NCBI RefSeq assembly: GCF_001567585.1
Contig: NZ_LRQV01000005.1
Span: forward strand, 45,918 to 109,917
Source of the DNA: Micromonospora rosaria
GTDB taxonomy: Bacteria; Actinomycetota; Actinomycetes; Mycobacteriales; Micromonosporaceae
Reading direction: 5' to 3'
Length of the DNA: 64,000 nt
A program made the position numbers and the translations under genes. This document shows positions 55,383 through 64,000 of the stretch, piece by piece; position 1 is the first letter of the stretch, and every line of letters begins with the position of its first letter. The notes beneath the pieces are model-generated. The model was not told the DNA's origin, did not search any database, and was given only the letters and a program-made list of their open reading frames with translations.

Positions 55383-55823
55383 TCAGTCACCGTCGCCCCA
55401 GCCGAGCCCGGCCAGGCCGGGCGCGTGGTGGAAGCCCGGGTGCCCCGCCACGTCGGCGCAGCGCTCGCCGTCCGGGCCGGCCGCCCCGCAGAACAACCGC
55501 TCCGCCCGGTGCCAGGCGTGCGCCGGGGAGAACGCCGACGCGCCGACGGCCAGCTCCGGGCGGAGCAGACCGAGCGCCTCGGCGTACCCGACGGCAATCT
55601 CCCGGGCCTCGTCCGGGCCGGTCGCCTCGAACCCCAGATGCACCGTGAACCGTTGCGGCCGACGGCCCCCGAGGGCCGGACCGGTGCCGGCCGGCGTCCC
55701 GGGACACCCGCCGGCCGGTGCCGGGACGGGTGGCGTCGTCTCCGCCACCGACGCCCCCGCCCGGCCGGCGCCGTCCGCTCCGGCCGTCACCCGCCGCCAG
55801 TACGGCGAACCGTTCTCCCGCAT
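55383..55823 (-). CDS. Hypothetical protein, about 146 residues
   Basis: No family recognised. Start MRENGSPYWRRV (ATG at 55823) behind GGGGAGG; a Pro/Ala-rich segment then a compact region RFTVHLGFEATGPDEAREIAVGYAEALGL and a C-terminal part with Cys and His residues (RLFCGAAGPDGERCADVAGHPGFHH). No membrane segment. Convergent with the DUF397 gene, 15 bp between stops. Moderate confidence that it is coding. Confidence 0.6.
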   Translation of the reverse strand: MRENGSPYWRRVTAGADGAGRAGASVAETTPPVPAPAGGCPGTPAGTGPALGGRRPQRFTVHLGFEATGPDEAREIAVGYAEALGLLRPELAVGASAFSPAHAWHRAERLFCGAAGPDGERCADVAGHPGFHHAPGLAGLGWGDGD

Positions 55824-55956
55824 GCCGCCTCCCCACCGTCGTCCGTCCGGTCCCGCGTCGGCGTGGCCCGGGTCCACCCGGCCGGCCGCCGACAGCGGCG
55901 TCCCGCCCGACCGGTCCGCCGGGCGGTACCCGGACAGCAGACCAGGTTTTCGCCGT

Positions 55957-56001
55957 CCGGGGAGGGGCCAGCCGATCTGTCGCCGGCTGGCCCCTCCCCG
56001 G
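55957..56001. repeat. 18-bp perfect inverted repeat upstream of the P450 gene
   Basis: CCGGGGAGGGGCCAGCCG (55957-55974) and CGGCTGGCCCCTCCCCGG (55984-56001) pair fully around a 9-nt loop. It lies in the 322-bp gap between two divergent genes, 144 bp before the P450 start, where a terminator would not be expected. The remaining gap holds no gene. Confidence 0.85.
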
Positions 56002-56144
56002 CCCGGCTGACCCTCCCCGGCCCGGCCGGGCCCGGGTCGGCCCGCAGGATTCGGCGCGGCCCGGATTCAGCCGCCGTCACCCGGGTAGAAGTCGCCCAGC
56101 GGTCCGACCGACGGGCGGCCGACACCGGGTCAGGAGGGCGCCGG

Positions 56145-57392
56145 ATGGGCACGATCCCGGGGGACGGCAGCCCGGACAGCAGCGTCGCGTTCCTGCGGGA
56201 CGGGTACCGGTTCATCGGCAACCGCTGCGCCCGGCTCGGCAGCGACATCTTCCAGACCCGGCTGCTGCTGGAACGGACCATCTGCCTGCGCGGGCGGCCC
56301 GGGGCGATGCTGTTCTCCGACACCGACCGGTTCGTCCGGCACGGCGCGATGCCGAAACGGGGCCAGCACACCCTGGTCGGCGTCGGCGGGGTGCAGGGGC
56401 TGGACGGCCCGGCACACCGGGCCCGCAAGGCGATGTTCATGTCGATCATGACGCCGTCCGCCCTCCGGCACCTGGGCCACCTGTTCGACGACGAGTGGCG
56501 GGCCCGGGTCCCGGCCTGGGAGCAGGCCGGTCGGGTGGTGCTCCACGAGGAGGTCGGCCGGATCCTCACCCGGGCGGTCTGCGCCTGGGCCGGCGTACCG
56601 CTGGCCGCCTCGGCCGTGGCGCGCCACTGCGCCGACCTGCACGCGATGATCGCCGCCCCGGCCGCGTTCGGCCCCCGGCACTGGCGGGGCCGCCTGGCCC
56701 GGCAGCGGGCCGAGCGCTGGCTCGCCGACGTCGTGGACCGGGCCCGCGACGGCACCCTGCCCGCCCCGCCGGGCAGTGCCCTGGCCGCGGTCGCCGGGCA
56801 CCACGACGCCGACGGGCGGCTGCTGTGCCGCCGGATCGCCGCGGTGGAACTGCTCAACGTGCTCCGCCCCACGGTGGCGGTGGACCGGTACGTCGTCTTC
56901 GCCGCGCTCGCCCTGCACGAGCACCCCGAGTGGCGGGACCGGGTCCGGGCCGGCGAGGAGGACACCGAGCGCTTCGTCCAGGAGGTCCGCCGCTTCTACC
57001 CGTTCTTCCCGGTCGTCGCCGCCCGAGTGCGGGACTCCTTCGACTGGCAGGGCTACCACTTCCCCCGGGGCCGGCGGGTGCTGCTCGACCTGTACGGCAC
57101 CAACCACCATCCCGACCTCTGGCCGGAGCCGGACCGGTTCCGGCCGGACCGCTTCGCCGCCTGGCACGGCGACCGGTACGACCTGGTGCCGCAGGGCGCT
57201 GGCGACCACCTCGGCGGGCACCGGTGCGCCGGGGAGTGGCTCACCATCGAGCTGATGAAGCGGGCGGTGACCACCCTGACCGCCGCCATGCGGTACGTGG
57301 TCCCGCCGCAGGACCTCGCGCTGAACCTGCGCCGGATGCCGGTCCTGCCGCCGAGCGGCTTCGTGCTCACCGACGTCCGGCGCGTCGGCTGA
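56145..57392 (+). CDS. Cytochrome P450 of the CYP152 peroxygenase type
   Basis: 415 residues, same length as CYP152 enzymes. Heme Cys361 lies in GGHRCAGEW. The I helix has LLNVLRPTVAVDRY with Arg241-Pro242, the CYP152 replacement of the usual acid-alcohol pair that holds the fatty acid carboxylate; so H2O2-driven alpha/beta hydroxylation of fatty acids is likely. Gln84 (GGVQGLDG) corresponds to Gln85 of P450 BS-beta rather than His85 of the decarboxylase OleT, and the Phe79 position is Val78. ATG at 56145 behind AGGAGG. No redox partner nearby, as expected for a peroxygenase. Confidence 0.92.
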   Translation: MGTIPGDGSPDSSVAFLRDGYRFIGNRCARLGSDIFQTRLLLERTICLRGRPGAMLFSDTDRFVRHGAMPKRGQHTLVGVGGVQGLDGPAHRARKAMFMSIMTPSALRHLGHLFDDEWRARVPAWEQAGRVVLHEEVGRILTRAVCAWAGVPLAASAVARHCADLHAMIAAPAAFGPRHWRGRLARQRAERWLADVVDRARDGTLPAPPGSALAAVAGHHDADGRLLCRRIAAVELLNVLRPTVAVDRYVVFAALALHEHPEWRDRVRAGEEDTERFVQEVRRFYPFFPVVAARVRDSFDWQGYHFPRGRRVLLDLYGTNHHPDLWPEPDRFRPDRFAAWHGDRYDLVPQGAGDHLGGHRCAGEWLTIELMKRAVTTLTAAMRYVVPPQDLALNLRRMPVLPPSGFVLTDVRRVG

Positions 57393-57582
57393 GCCCTGAT
57401 CACGGGCCGGGCCGGGCACCTCGCCCGGCCGGCGCGGCCTGTTCACGGTTTCGCTGCGGTCCCCGCCGTCGGGACGACAGGATGGAGGATCGGAGCGGGC
57501 GCCGCCGCCCTCCGGAGCCGGCCGGAGGCGTTCCGGCGTCGACGGCGGTCGGTCGGGAGCCCGCAGCACGGAGGTGACAGCG

Positions 57583-58077
57583 ATGGCGCGTGGCACGCGC
57601 GACGACCGGACCACCGGTCACCGGCCCCGGGTACGCACCGCCGCCCTCGTGGTGGCCGGGGTCTTCGTGCTCGTCGGGCTGCTCGGCTTCGTCCCGGGCG
57701 TCACCACCGGGTACGACGAGATGACCGTCGCCGGGCACGGCTCCGGGGCGAAGCTGCTGGGGCTGTTCCAGGTGTCCGTGCTGCACAACGCGGTGCACCT
57801 GCTCTTCGGCCTGGTCGGGCTGGTGCTCGCCCGCAGCGTGGCCGGCGCCCGGGTGTTCCTGGCCGTCGGCGGCGCGGTGTACCTGGCGCTCTGGCTCTAC
57901 GGGCTGGTGCTGTCGCACGGCGAGACCCCCGCGTCGGCGAACGTCCTGCCGGTCAACGCCGCCGACAACTGGCTGCACCTCGGCCTCGGCTTCGGCATGC
58001 TCCTGCTGGGGCTGCTGCTCTCCCCCGGTGCCGGCGCCACCGCACAGCGGCTGGACCGCCCGTTCGACCGCCCCTGA
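57583..58077 (+). CDS. DUF4383 domain membrane protein
   Basis: 164 residues with four membrane helices. GTKLLGLFQVSVLHN-like segment (here GAKLLGLFQVSVLHNAVHLL) and NAADNWLHLGLG are the DUF4383 hallmarks, with conserved His residues in the membrane. The ATG at 57583 has GGAGG 8 bases upstream. Function unknown; common in actinobacteria. Lies 190 bp after the P450. Confidence 0.88.
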   Translation: MARGTRDDRTTGHRPRVRTAALVVAGVFVLVGLLGFVPGVTTGYDEMTVAGHGSGAKLLGLFQVSVLHNAVHLLFGLVGLVLARSVAGARVFLAVGGAVYLALWLYGLVLSHGETPASANVLPVNAADNWLHLGLGFGMLLLGLLLSPGAGATAQRLDRPFDRP

Positions 58078-58138
58078 CCCGCCGGGGCCGTCCCGCCGTC
58101 CGGCCGGCCCCGCCGTCAGCCGGTTCCGGCGTCGGCCG

Positions 58139-58588
58139 TCAGGCGGCCACCGGCAGGCGCTTGGCGAAACACACGCTGTACGGGTTGTCGACGTACTCGC
58201 CGTACACCGGGATCGACTCGTACCCGCTGGAGGTGTACAGCCCGATCGCCGCCGGCAGGTACGTCCCGGTCTCCAGGCACACCGTCTGGTACCCCCGCTG
58301 GAACGCGAGTTCCTCCAGGGCCACCAGGAGTTGCCGGCCGACCCCCCGGCCCCGGAACGCCGGTCGGACGTACATCCGCTTCAGCTCACCCGTGGTGCGG
58401 TCCAGCTCCTGGATCCCGCCGCAGGCGACCGCCCGACCGGCGACCACGAACACCAGGTAGTCGATGTCGTCGCGGGTCACCGTCGCCTGCCCGTCCAGCC
58501 CCCCGTCGGCCTCCCGCAGTTCCCGCTGCTGCGCGGTGACCAGCGCGAGGATCTCCGGGTCGGTGGCGGGACGGGCCTCGATCAGCAT
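58139..58588 (-). CDS. GNAT family N-acetyltransferase
   Basis: 149 residues. Acetyl-CoA-binding motif A RPAFRGRGVGRQLL (Q/RxxGxG/A) and the preceding ELKRMYVRP, followed by VCLETGTYLPAAIGLYTSSGYE. A small soluble acetyltransferase with unknown acceptor. The ATG at 58588 is uncertain, as no clear ribosome binding site precedes it. Lies 103 bp downstream of obgE in the same direction. Confidence 0.85.
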   Translation of the reverse strand: MLIEARPATDPEILALVTAQQRELREADGGLDGQATVTRDDIDYLVFVVAGRAVACGGIQELDRTTGELKRMYVRPAFRGRGVGRQLLVALEELAFQRGYQTVCLETGTYLPAAIGLYTSSGYESIPVYGEYVDNPYSVCFAKRLPVAA

Positions 58589-58691
58589 TCCGTCACGGTA
58601 GGTGTCACGGATTTCGCGCAGGTTTCCGACATCCGTCCCGATGGCAGCGACCAACGGTACGTTCGGCGGCGCGATCCGCCGAACCGTACCA

Positions 58692-60158
58692 TCACTCTGC
58701 GTCGTCGGTCGCCTCGTCGGAGTCGGCGGGCTGGTCGGCCCCGTCCTGCTCGTCGGCGGGGCGCTGGCGGCGGGCCTTGCGGGCGGCCAGCCGCTCGGCG
58801 GCCGACGCCCGGGTCGACTTGTCCTCCAGGCGGTGGTCGGTGCCCCGGTTGCCGGGGACGAACTCCGCCCCCGCGTAGAGCGTCGGCTGCCAGTCGAACT
58901 CGCGCTCGCCGATGCGGACCAGGTCACCGGGTTGGGCACCGGCCTTGGCGAGTTGCTCCTCCACGCCGAGCCGGGCCAGCCGGTCGGCGAGGTACCCGAT
59001 CGCCTCGTCGTTGTCGAAGTTGGTCTGGCGCACCCAGCGCTCCGGCCGGTCCCCCCGGACGGTGTACGAGCCGTCCGGCTGTGCCTCGATGGTGAAGCCG
59101 GCGTCGTCGACCGCCCTCGGCCGGATCACGATCCGGGTCGGCTCCACGTCCGGGACCACCCGGGACTGCGCGACCAGTTCCGCCATCGCGTACGTGAGCT
59201 CCTTGAGCCCCTCGCGGGTCGCCGCGGAGACCTCGAACACCCGCAGCCCCCGGGCCTCCAGGTCGGGTCGGACGATCTCGGCCAGGTCCCGCCCGTCCGG
59301 CACGTCGACCTTGTTCAGCGCGACCAGCCGGGGCCGGTCGGCCAGCCCGCCGTACTCGGCCAGTTCCGCCTCGATCGCGTCGATGTCGGCGACCGGGTCC
59401 CGGCCGGGCTCCAGGGTGGCGGTGTCGATCACGTGCACCAGCACGGCGCAGCGCTCGACGTGCCGCAGGAACTCCAGCCCGAGGCCCTTGCCGGTGGCCG
59501 CCCCGGGGATCAGCCCCGGCACGTCGGCGACGGTGAAGGTGTGGTTGTCCAGCCGGACCACGCCGAGGTTGGGCACCAGCGTGGTGAACGGGTAGTCGGC
59601 GATCTTCGGCTTGGCGGCGGAGAGCACCGAGATCAGCGACGACTTGCCGGCGGACGGGAAGCCCACCAGTCCGACGTCGGCGACGCTCTTCAGCTCCAGC
59701 ACCACGTCGAGGCGGTCACCGGGCTCGCCCAGTTCGGCGAAGCCGGGCGCCTTGCGCCGGGCGTTGGCCAGCGAGGCGTTGCCGCGCCCGCCCCGGCCGC
59801 CCCGGGCCACCTCGATGGTGGTGCCGGCGCCGACCAGGTCGGCCAGCACGGTCCCGTCGGGGGCGTGCACGACCGTCCCGTCCGGGACCTTGAGCACCAG
59901 GTCACGGCCGTTGGCCCCGTCCCGGTTCGAGCCGGCGCCACCGGTGCCGTTCTCCGCCTTGACGTGCGGGCGGAAGTGGAAGTCGAGCAGCGTGTGCACC
60001 TGTGGGTCGACCACCAGCGAGACGCTGCCGCCGTGCCCGCCGTTGCCGCCGTCGGGGCCGCCGAAGGGCTTGAACTTCTCCCGGTGGATCGAGACACAAC
60101 CGTGCCCGCCGTCGCCGGCCTGCAGGTGCAGGACGACCCGGTCAACGAACGTCGCCAC
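58692..60158 (-). CDS. obgE: GTPase Obg
   Basis: 488 residues. Ribosome-assembly and stress GTPase. Glycine-rich Obg domain ([20 protein letters not shown] start, [12 protein letters not shown]), G domain with [10 protein letters not shown] and [12 protein letters not shown], then the OCT domain ([22 protein letters not shown]) and a basic/acidic tail. GTG at 60158. Forms the classic rplU-rpmA-obgE cluster; proBA, usual downstream in relatives, is absent. Confidence 0.96.
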   Translation of the reverse strand: MATFVDRVVLHLQAGDGGHGCVSIHREKFKPFGGPDGGNGGHGGSVSLVVDPQVHTLLDFHFRPHVKAENGTGGAGSNRDGANGRDLVLKVPDGTVVHAPDGTVLADLVGAGTTIEVARGGRGGRGNASLANARRKAPGFAELGEPGDRLDVVLELKSVADVGLVGFPSAGKSSLISVLSAAKPKIADYPFTTLVPNLGVVRLDNHTFTVADVPGLIPGAATGKGLGLEFLRHVERCAVLVHVIDTATLEPGRDPVADIDAIEAELAEYGGLADRPRLVALNKVDVPDGRDLAEIVRPDLEARGLRVFEVSAATREGLKELTYAMAELVAQSRVVPDVEPTRIVIRPRAVDDAGFTIEAQPDGSYTVRGDRPERWVRQTNFDNDEAIGYLADRLARLGVEEQLAKAGAQPGDLVRIGEREFDWQPTLYAGAEFVPGNRGTDHRLEDKSTRASAAERLAARKARRQRPADEQDGADQPADSDEATDDAE

Positions 60159-60284
60159 GTCGCAGTCCTTCCCGCGGGGTCCGTCCCCGCGCGTGAGATC
60201 CACCGGTCGGAGCGACCCCGTCCGGTCGGAGAAAAGGCGAAGCGGGCCGGGACCCACCGGTCCGCGGCCCGCTTCGCCGTGAGA

Positions 60285-60542
60285 CTACTGCTCCGCCGGT
60301 ACGATGCTGACGGTCTTGCGACCGCGCTTGGTACCGAACTGGACCGAGCCGGCGGCCAGCGCGAAGAGCGTGTCGTCTCCGCCACGGCCGACCAGGTCAC
60401 CGGGGTGGAACTTGGTGCCGCGCTGCCGGATGAGGATCTCACCCGCGCTGACCACCTGACCACCGAAGCGCTTCACGCCGAGCCGCTGGGCCGCGGAGTC
60501 ACGGCCGTTGCGCGAGCTGGACGCACCCTTTTTGTGAGCCAT
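60285..60542 (-). CDS. rpmA: 50S ribosomal protein L27
   Basis: 85 residues. [21 protein letters not shown] is the canonical start, whose N-terminal tail reaches the peptidyl transferase centre. Starts 11 bp after the rplU stop, in the same operon. There is no extra N-terminal cleavage extension as found in Firmicutes. Confidence 0.98.
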   Translation of the reverse strand: MAHKKGASSSRNGRDSAAQRLGVKRFGGQVVSAGEILIRQRGTKFHPGDLVGRGGDDTLFALAAGSVQFGTKRGRKTVSIVPAEQ

Positions 60543-60553
60543 TGGAGGACGAC

Positions 60554-60868
60554 CTACTTCCCGCTGGAGATGCCGGTCACCTTGACCTGGGTCAGCGGCT
60601 GGCGGTGACCCTGGCGCTTGTGGTAACCGGTCTTGTTCTTGAACTTGTGGATCCGGATCTTCGGGCCCTTGGTGTGGGCGGCGATCTCCCCGGACACCGC
60701 GACCTGGGCGAGCTTGGCCGCGTCGGTCACCAGGTCGTCACCGTCGACGAGGAGCACCGCGGTGAGCTGCACCGCGTCGCCGGGGGCACCGACGAGCTTC
60801 TCGACCTCGATCACGTCGCCCTCGGCGACCTTGTACTGCTTGCCGCCGGTCTTGACGATCGCGTACAT
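60554..60868 (-). CDS. rplU: 50S ribosomal protein L21
   Basis: 104 residues, [17 protein letters not shown] at the start and [15 protein letters not shown] near the end. Binds 23S rRNA. First gene of rplU-rpmA-obgE, with a leader of about 175 nt in front. Confidence 0.98.
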   Translation of the reverse strand: MYAIVKTGGKQYKVAEGDVIEVEKLVGAPGDAVQLTAVLLVDGDDLVTDAAKLAQVAVSGEIAAHTKGPKIRIHKFKNKTGYHKRQGHRQPLTQVKVTGISSGK

Positions 60869-60934
60869 CGGAGGCGCACTCCCTGTCGTTGAGGCTGCTG
60901 GCGGTCGTTCCCGCTCCGACGCGCCGGTCGGTGT

Positions 60935-61079
60935 GGCACGCCGTGGTCTGCACGTCGTGGGCCGGCACGCCGTGGTGTGCACACCGGTCGCCGTGGGCAC
61001 GGCGGCCCGGGCAGCGAGAACTCAGCGCACCAAAAGTGCGCCGCAAGATAGCGTACGCCATCCCCACCCCGACGCCCAA
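60935..61079 (-). promoter_or_regulatory. Promoter and leader region of the rplU operon
   Basis: On the minus strand TTGGGC (61079-61074) and TACGCT (61055-61050) are 18 bp apart, giving a start near 61043. The leader holds a small hairpin GCGCAC/GTGCGC (61025-61041) and two 19-bp direct repeats, GGCACGCCGTGGTSTGCAC in plus orientation (60935-60953 and 60964-60982). It may be an L21 leader RNA; this is a prediction. Confidence 0.4.
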
Positions 61080-61127
61080 ACCGCCCACCCCCTTTTCGCC
61101 GGCCAGCGGGGCGGGGCCGGGCCGGGC

Positions 61128-61598
61128 TCAGCGGGCGCAGAGCGGGTCGAGGCGCTGCCGGAGGCGTTCCAGGTCGACCTCGTCGATCTCGTCGACGTCG
61201 GCGCCCTTCGCCTCCACCTCGTCGGCCATGTCGGTGAGCAGCGTCTTCAACGGCGGGTCGGTCGCCCGGGTCGACAGCTCACGCAGCGCGCTCCGCCAGC
61301 CGGTGAGGGCCGCCCCGGCCCGGTCCCGGGCGGCCTGGGCGCCCGGAGCGTCGTCGGCCCCGGTCGCGGCCACCATCCGGCCCAGTTCGTCGACGTAGGT
61401 CTGCACCGCCAGCGTGCCGGCCTGCTGGGCGGCGGCGCACACCTGGGACGCGCTGGCCCCGGCCGAGGGCAGGGCGACGGCGGGGCCGACCGGGGCCACC
61501 GGGTCCGCGCCCGGCGGGGCGGGGTCCGGGTCGGTGGAACAGCCCACCCCGGCCAGCAGGACCAGGGGGACGACGGCGGTGGCGAGCAGGCGGCGCAT
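61128..61598 (-). CDS. Small lipoprotein of unknown function
   Basis: 156 residues. Lipoprotein signal with lipobox LAGVGC and Cys20, a Pro/Ala-rich spacer, then a helical domain starting SASQVCAAAQQAGTLAVQTYVDEL and ending with RLDPLCAR; the two Cys could form a disulfide. Located outside the membrane. No family recognised. Downstream of RNase E/G and a terminator. Confidence 0.8.
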   Translation of the reverse strand: MRRLLATAVVPLVLLAGVGCSTDPDPAPPGADPVAPVGPAVALPSAGASASQVCAAAQQAGTLAVQTYVDELGRMVAATGADDAPGAQAARDRAGAALTGWRSALRELSTRATDPPLKTLLTDMADEVEAKGADVDEIDEVDLERLRQRLDPLCAR

Positions 61599-61655
61599 GT
61601 GGTTCTCCTAGCCGGGGTGACCGGTCAGGCCGGTGGGGCGGGGTCGGACGGGTAC

Positions 61656-61700
61656 GACAAGGGCCCCTCCCCCGGTGTCACCGAGAGAAGGGGCCCTGTC
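61656..61700 (-). terminator. Terminator after the RNase E/G gene
   Basis: GACAAGGGCCCCTC (61656-61669) pairs with GAGAAGGGGCCCTGTC (61685-61700). It uses the same GGGCCC core as the repeat family but has a different frame of flanking bases. Lies 24 bp after the stop. Confidence 0.75.
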
Positions 61701-61723
61701 ACCATGCCAGACCCGTCAACCTG

Positions 61724-64000
61724 TCAGGGACGGGTACGCCGACGGGCGCCCGTGCGCCGGGCCCGGCGACGGCCCGTACCGTCCGCCTCGCCCTCCCCGT
61801 CACCGAGCGCGTCCGGGTCGTCCGGGGCGGCCAGCCGGGCGGACTCGCCGGACTGCGCGTCGGCGATCTCCGGCGCGGCGGCGGTGTCCGTCTCGTACCG
61901 GGACAGGTCGTAGCCCATCGTGTCGTGGTATTCGGCGTCGCCGCTGGTCTCCGTGGTCTCGGCGATCTCGGCCACGGTCCGCTCCGGCGGGGCGCTCTTG
62001 CGGCCCCGCCGCCGGGACGAACCGGCAGCGGCCGGCTCCGCCGGGGCGGCGACCGCGGAGGCCACCGCCTTGACCTTCTCCCCCGCGCCACCGGCCCGGG
62101 GCTTCTCCGGCACCGGCTCGGTGTGGATGATCAGCCCCCGGCCCTTGCAGCACTCGCAGTTCTCGCTGAACGCCTCCAGCAGCCCCGCGCCGATCCGCTT
62201 GCGGGTCATCTGCACCAGGCCCAGCGAGGTGATCTCGGTGACCTGGTGCTTGGTCCGGTCCCGGCCGAGGCACTCGGTGAGCCGCCGCAGCACCAGCTCC
62301 CGGTTCGACTCCAGCACCATGTCGATGAAGTCGATCACCACGATGCCACCGATGTCGCGCAGCCGGAGCTGGCGGACGATCTCCTCGGCGGCCTCCAGGT
62401 TGTTCCGGGTGACCGTCTCCTCCAGGTTGCCCCCGGCACCGGTGTACTTGCCGGTGTTCACGTCGACCACGGTCATCGCCTCGGTCCGGTCGATCACCAG
62501 GTGACCGCCGGAGGGGAGGAAGACCTTGCGGTCCAGGCCCTTGAGGATCTGCTCGTCGATCCGGTACTCGGCGAAGACGTCGGTGGTGCCGGCGTGCCGG
62601 CGCAGCCGCTCCACCAGGTCCGGGGAGACGTGCGACAGGTACGACTCGACCATGCCGAACGCCTCGTCGCCCTCGATGACCAGCTCGCGGAAGTCCTCGT
62701 TGAACAGGTCACGGACCACCCGGATGACCAGGTCGGGCTCCTCGTAGAGCAGCACCGGGGCGCCACCGGAGGCGGACTTGGCCTGGATGTCCTCCCACTG
62801 GGCCTGGAGCCGCTTGACGTCCCGGGCCAACTCGTCCTCGCTGGCCCCCTCGGCGGCCGTCCGGACGATTACGCCGGCGCCGTCCGGGACCAGCTTCTTC
62901 AGCGCGTCCCGCAGCCGCTTGCGCTCGGTGTCGGGCAGCTTGCGGCTGATCCCCGAGGCGTTGCCGTTGGGCACGTAGACCAGGTGCCGGCCGGAGAGCG
63001 CGATGTGGCTGGTCAGCCGGGCGCCCTTGTGCCCGATCGGGTCCTTGGTGACCTGCACCAGCACCGAGTCGCCGGACCGGAGCGCCTGCTCGATCGAGCG
63101 GGCCCGCCCCTCCAGGCCGGTGGTGTCCCAGTTCACCTCGCCGGCGTACAGCACGGCGTTGCGGCCCCGGCCGATGTCGACGAAGGCCGCCTCCATGCTG
63201 GGCAGGACGTTCTGCACCTTGCCGAGGTAGACGTTGCCGGCCATGGTGCCGGCGGAGTTGCGGGTCACGTAGTGCTCGACCAGCACCCCGTCCTCCAGGA
63301 CGGCGATCTGGGTCCGGTCTCCGCGCTGGCGGACCGCCATCACCCGGTCGACCGCCTCGCGGCGGGCCAGGAACTCCGACTCGCTCAGGATCGGCGGGCG
63401 GGTGCGACGCTGCTCACGGCCGTCCCGGCGGCGCTGGCGCTTTGCCTCCAGCCGGGTCGACCCGGAGACGCCCTGGACCTCGTCGACGGCCTTGCGCGGT
63501 TCGCGGATCTTGACCACGGTCGGCACGCCGTCGTCGGCGGCCCCCTCGGCCTCGCCGGCGCCCCGACGACGGCGACGGCGCCGGCGGCGGGTCAGCCCGT
63601 CGCCACCGTCCTCCTCCTCGTCGCCCTCGTCCGTCTCGGCCTCGGCCTCGGTGCCCTCGGCCTGGACCGGCTCCTCGGACTCCTCGTCCTCGGCCTCGTC
63701 CGCGCCGCCCTTGCCCCGGCCCCGGCCCCGGCGGCCCCGCCGCCGGCGGCGCCGGCCGGCACCCAACTCGTCCTCGTCCTCGTCGGCCTCGGCGGTCTCG
63801 TCGGCCTCGTCGGTCGGCTCCTCCTCCACCTCGACGACCTCGACCGGCTCGGCCTCGCGGCGGCCCCGGCGACGGCGGCGGCCCGGCTCGGCCGGTTCCT
63901 CGGCGGCGGCGGGCTCCGGCTCGACGGCGGGGGTCACCGGCTCGACCGCCCGGGGCGGCGGCAGTTCCTCCGGCTGCGGGGCCATGAACAGCACGGTCGG
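61724..64000 (-). CDS. rne: Ribonuclease E/G (N-terminus beyond window)
   Basis: 758 residues inside the window; the frame is still open at the right edge, so the N-terminus is missing. A disordered segment with acidic and Arg-rich runs is followed by the S1 domain (NVYLGKVQNVLPSMEAAFVD), the catalytic DNase I-like region with VVDVNTGKYTG and IVVIDFIDM holding the two Asp, the Zn-link CECCKGRG, and a second basic/acidic tail. It starts mRNA decay and processes rRNA. The Arg-rich parts probably bind RNA or partner proteins. Confidence 0.94.
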   Translation of the reverse strand, partial: PTVLFMAPQPEELPPPRAVEPVTPAVEPEPAAAEEPAEPGRRRRRGRREAEPVEVVEVEEEPTDEADETAEADEDEDELGAGRRRRRRGRRGRGRGKGGADEAEDEESEEPVQAEGTEAEAETDEGDEEEDGGDGLTRRRRRRRRRGAGEAEGAADDGVPTVVKIREPRKAVDEVQGVSGSTRLEAKRQRRRDGREQRRTRPPILSESEFLARREAVDRVMAVRQRGDRTQIAVLEDGVLVEHYVTRNSAGTMAGNVYLGKVQNVLPSMEAAFVDIGRGRNAVLYAGEVNWDTTGLEGRARSIEQALRSGDSVLVQVTKDPIGHKGARLTSHIALSGRHLVYVPNGNASGISRKLPDTERKRLRDALKKLVPDGAGVIVRTAAEGASEDELARDVKRLQAQWEDIQAKSASGGAPVLLYEEPDLVIRVVRDLFNEDFRELVIEGDEAFGMVESYLSHVSPDLVERLRRHAGTTDVFAEYRIDEQILKGLDRKVFLPSGGHLVIDRTEAMTVVDVNTGKYTGAGGNLEETVTRNNLEAAEEIVRQLRLRDIGGIVVIDFIDMVLESNRELVLRRLTECLGRDRTKHQVTEITSLGLVQMTRKRIGAGLLEAFSENCECCKGRGLIIHTEPVPEKPRAGGAGEKVKAVASAVAAPAEPAAAGSSRRRGRKSAPPERTVAEIAETTETSGDAEYHDTMGYDLSRYETDTAAAPEIADAQSGESARLAAPDDPDALGDGEGEADGTGRRRARRTGARRRTRP

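Noticed and set aside
56145..57392. OleT-type fatty acid decarboxylase
   Set aside because: Position equivalent to OleT His85 is Gln84 and Phe79 is Val78, which favours hydroxylation.

Overview
The window is chromosomal DNA of a high-GC actinomycete, most likely Micromonosporaceae (Micromonospora-like). The signs are a strong G/C bias at third codon positions, many GTG starts, frequent 4-bp GTGA/ATGA stop-start overlaps, actinobacterial-only families (DUF397, DUF6328, DUF4383, ComEA/HolA next to rpsT) and a conserved gene order running right to left: rne/rng - rplU - rpmA - obgE ... nadD - rsfS - phosphatase - degV - comEA - comEC - holA - rpsT ... lepA ... hemW - hrcA - dnaJ - rsmE ... HIT - phoH - ybeY - CNNM - CDA-like - era - acyltransferase - recO - uppS. 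The genus is an inference; there is no rRNA or tRNA gene in the window.

Layout. 1-6.3 kb: leftward metabolic and membrane genes (acyl-CoA dehydrogenase cut by the window edge, DUF6328, SIS protein, alpha/beta hydrolase, a two-gene YcgQ/YcgR-like permease operon). 6.6-9.7 kb: rightward TPP riboswitch and ykoE-ykoD-ykoC, an ECF-type importer for a thiamine precursor. 9.8-12.6 kb: a repeat-rich small protein, gnd, and a tiny membrane protein. 12.7-21.2 kb: the leftward cluster uppS-recO-acyltransferase-era-CDA-like-CNNM-ybeY-phoH (cell wall lipid carrier, DNA repair, ribosome maturation); phoH is interrupted in frame by an intein. 21.4-25.1 kb: serine hydrolase, HIT protein, SDR, PPK2. 25.2-30.4 kb: rsmE, dnaJ, hrcA (with a CIRCE operator), DUF4870 protein, hemW. 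30.5-39.7 kb: accessory block (enoyl-CoA hydratase, lytic-transglycosylase-like protein, PhyH dioxygenase, MOSC protein, a membrane protein/wHTH pair, a sugar ABC importer, twin GlsB/YeaQ proteins). 40-52.5 kb: lepA, DUF4240, phosphotransferase, rpsT, holA, comEC, comEA, degV, phosphatase, rsfS, nadD. 52.6-58.6 kb: second accessory block (pepN, DUF397, CYP152-type P450, DUF4383, GNAT). 58.7-64 kb: obgE, rpmA, rplU, a lipoprotein, and RNase E/G cut by the window edge.

Most striking observations: (i) a 357-residue intein in PhoH, just before the Walker B motif, with the Trp-Cys-Thr signature of class 3 inteins and two LAGLIDADG motifs; (ii) six copies of a ~55-bp GGGCCC-containing repeat, five of which begin at or within a few dozen bases of the stop codon of a gene read in the same orientation, and which probably act as terminators; (iii) three other genes whose 3' ends carry GC-rich tandem repeats starting at or just after the stop codon, one of them an in-frame 9-codon collagen-like tail broken by stop codons; (iv) several clear cis elements (TPP riboswitch, CIRCE, a 28-bp palindrome before the acyl-CoA dehydrogenase, an operator-like cluster before the wHTH pair).

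All assignments rest on reading the sequence and recalled family features; no database search was run.
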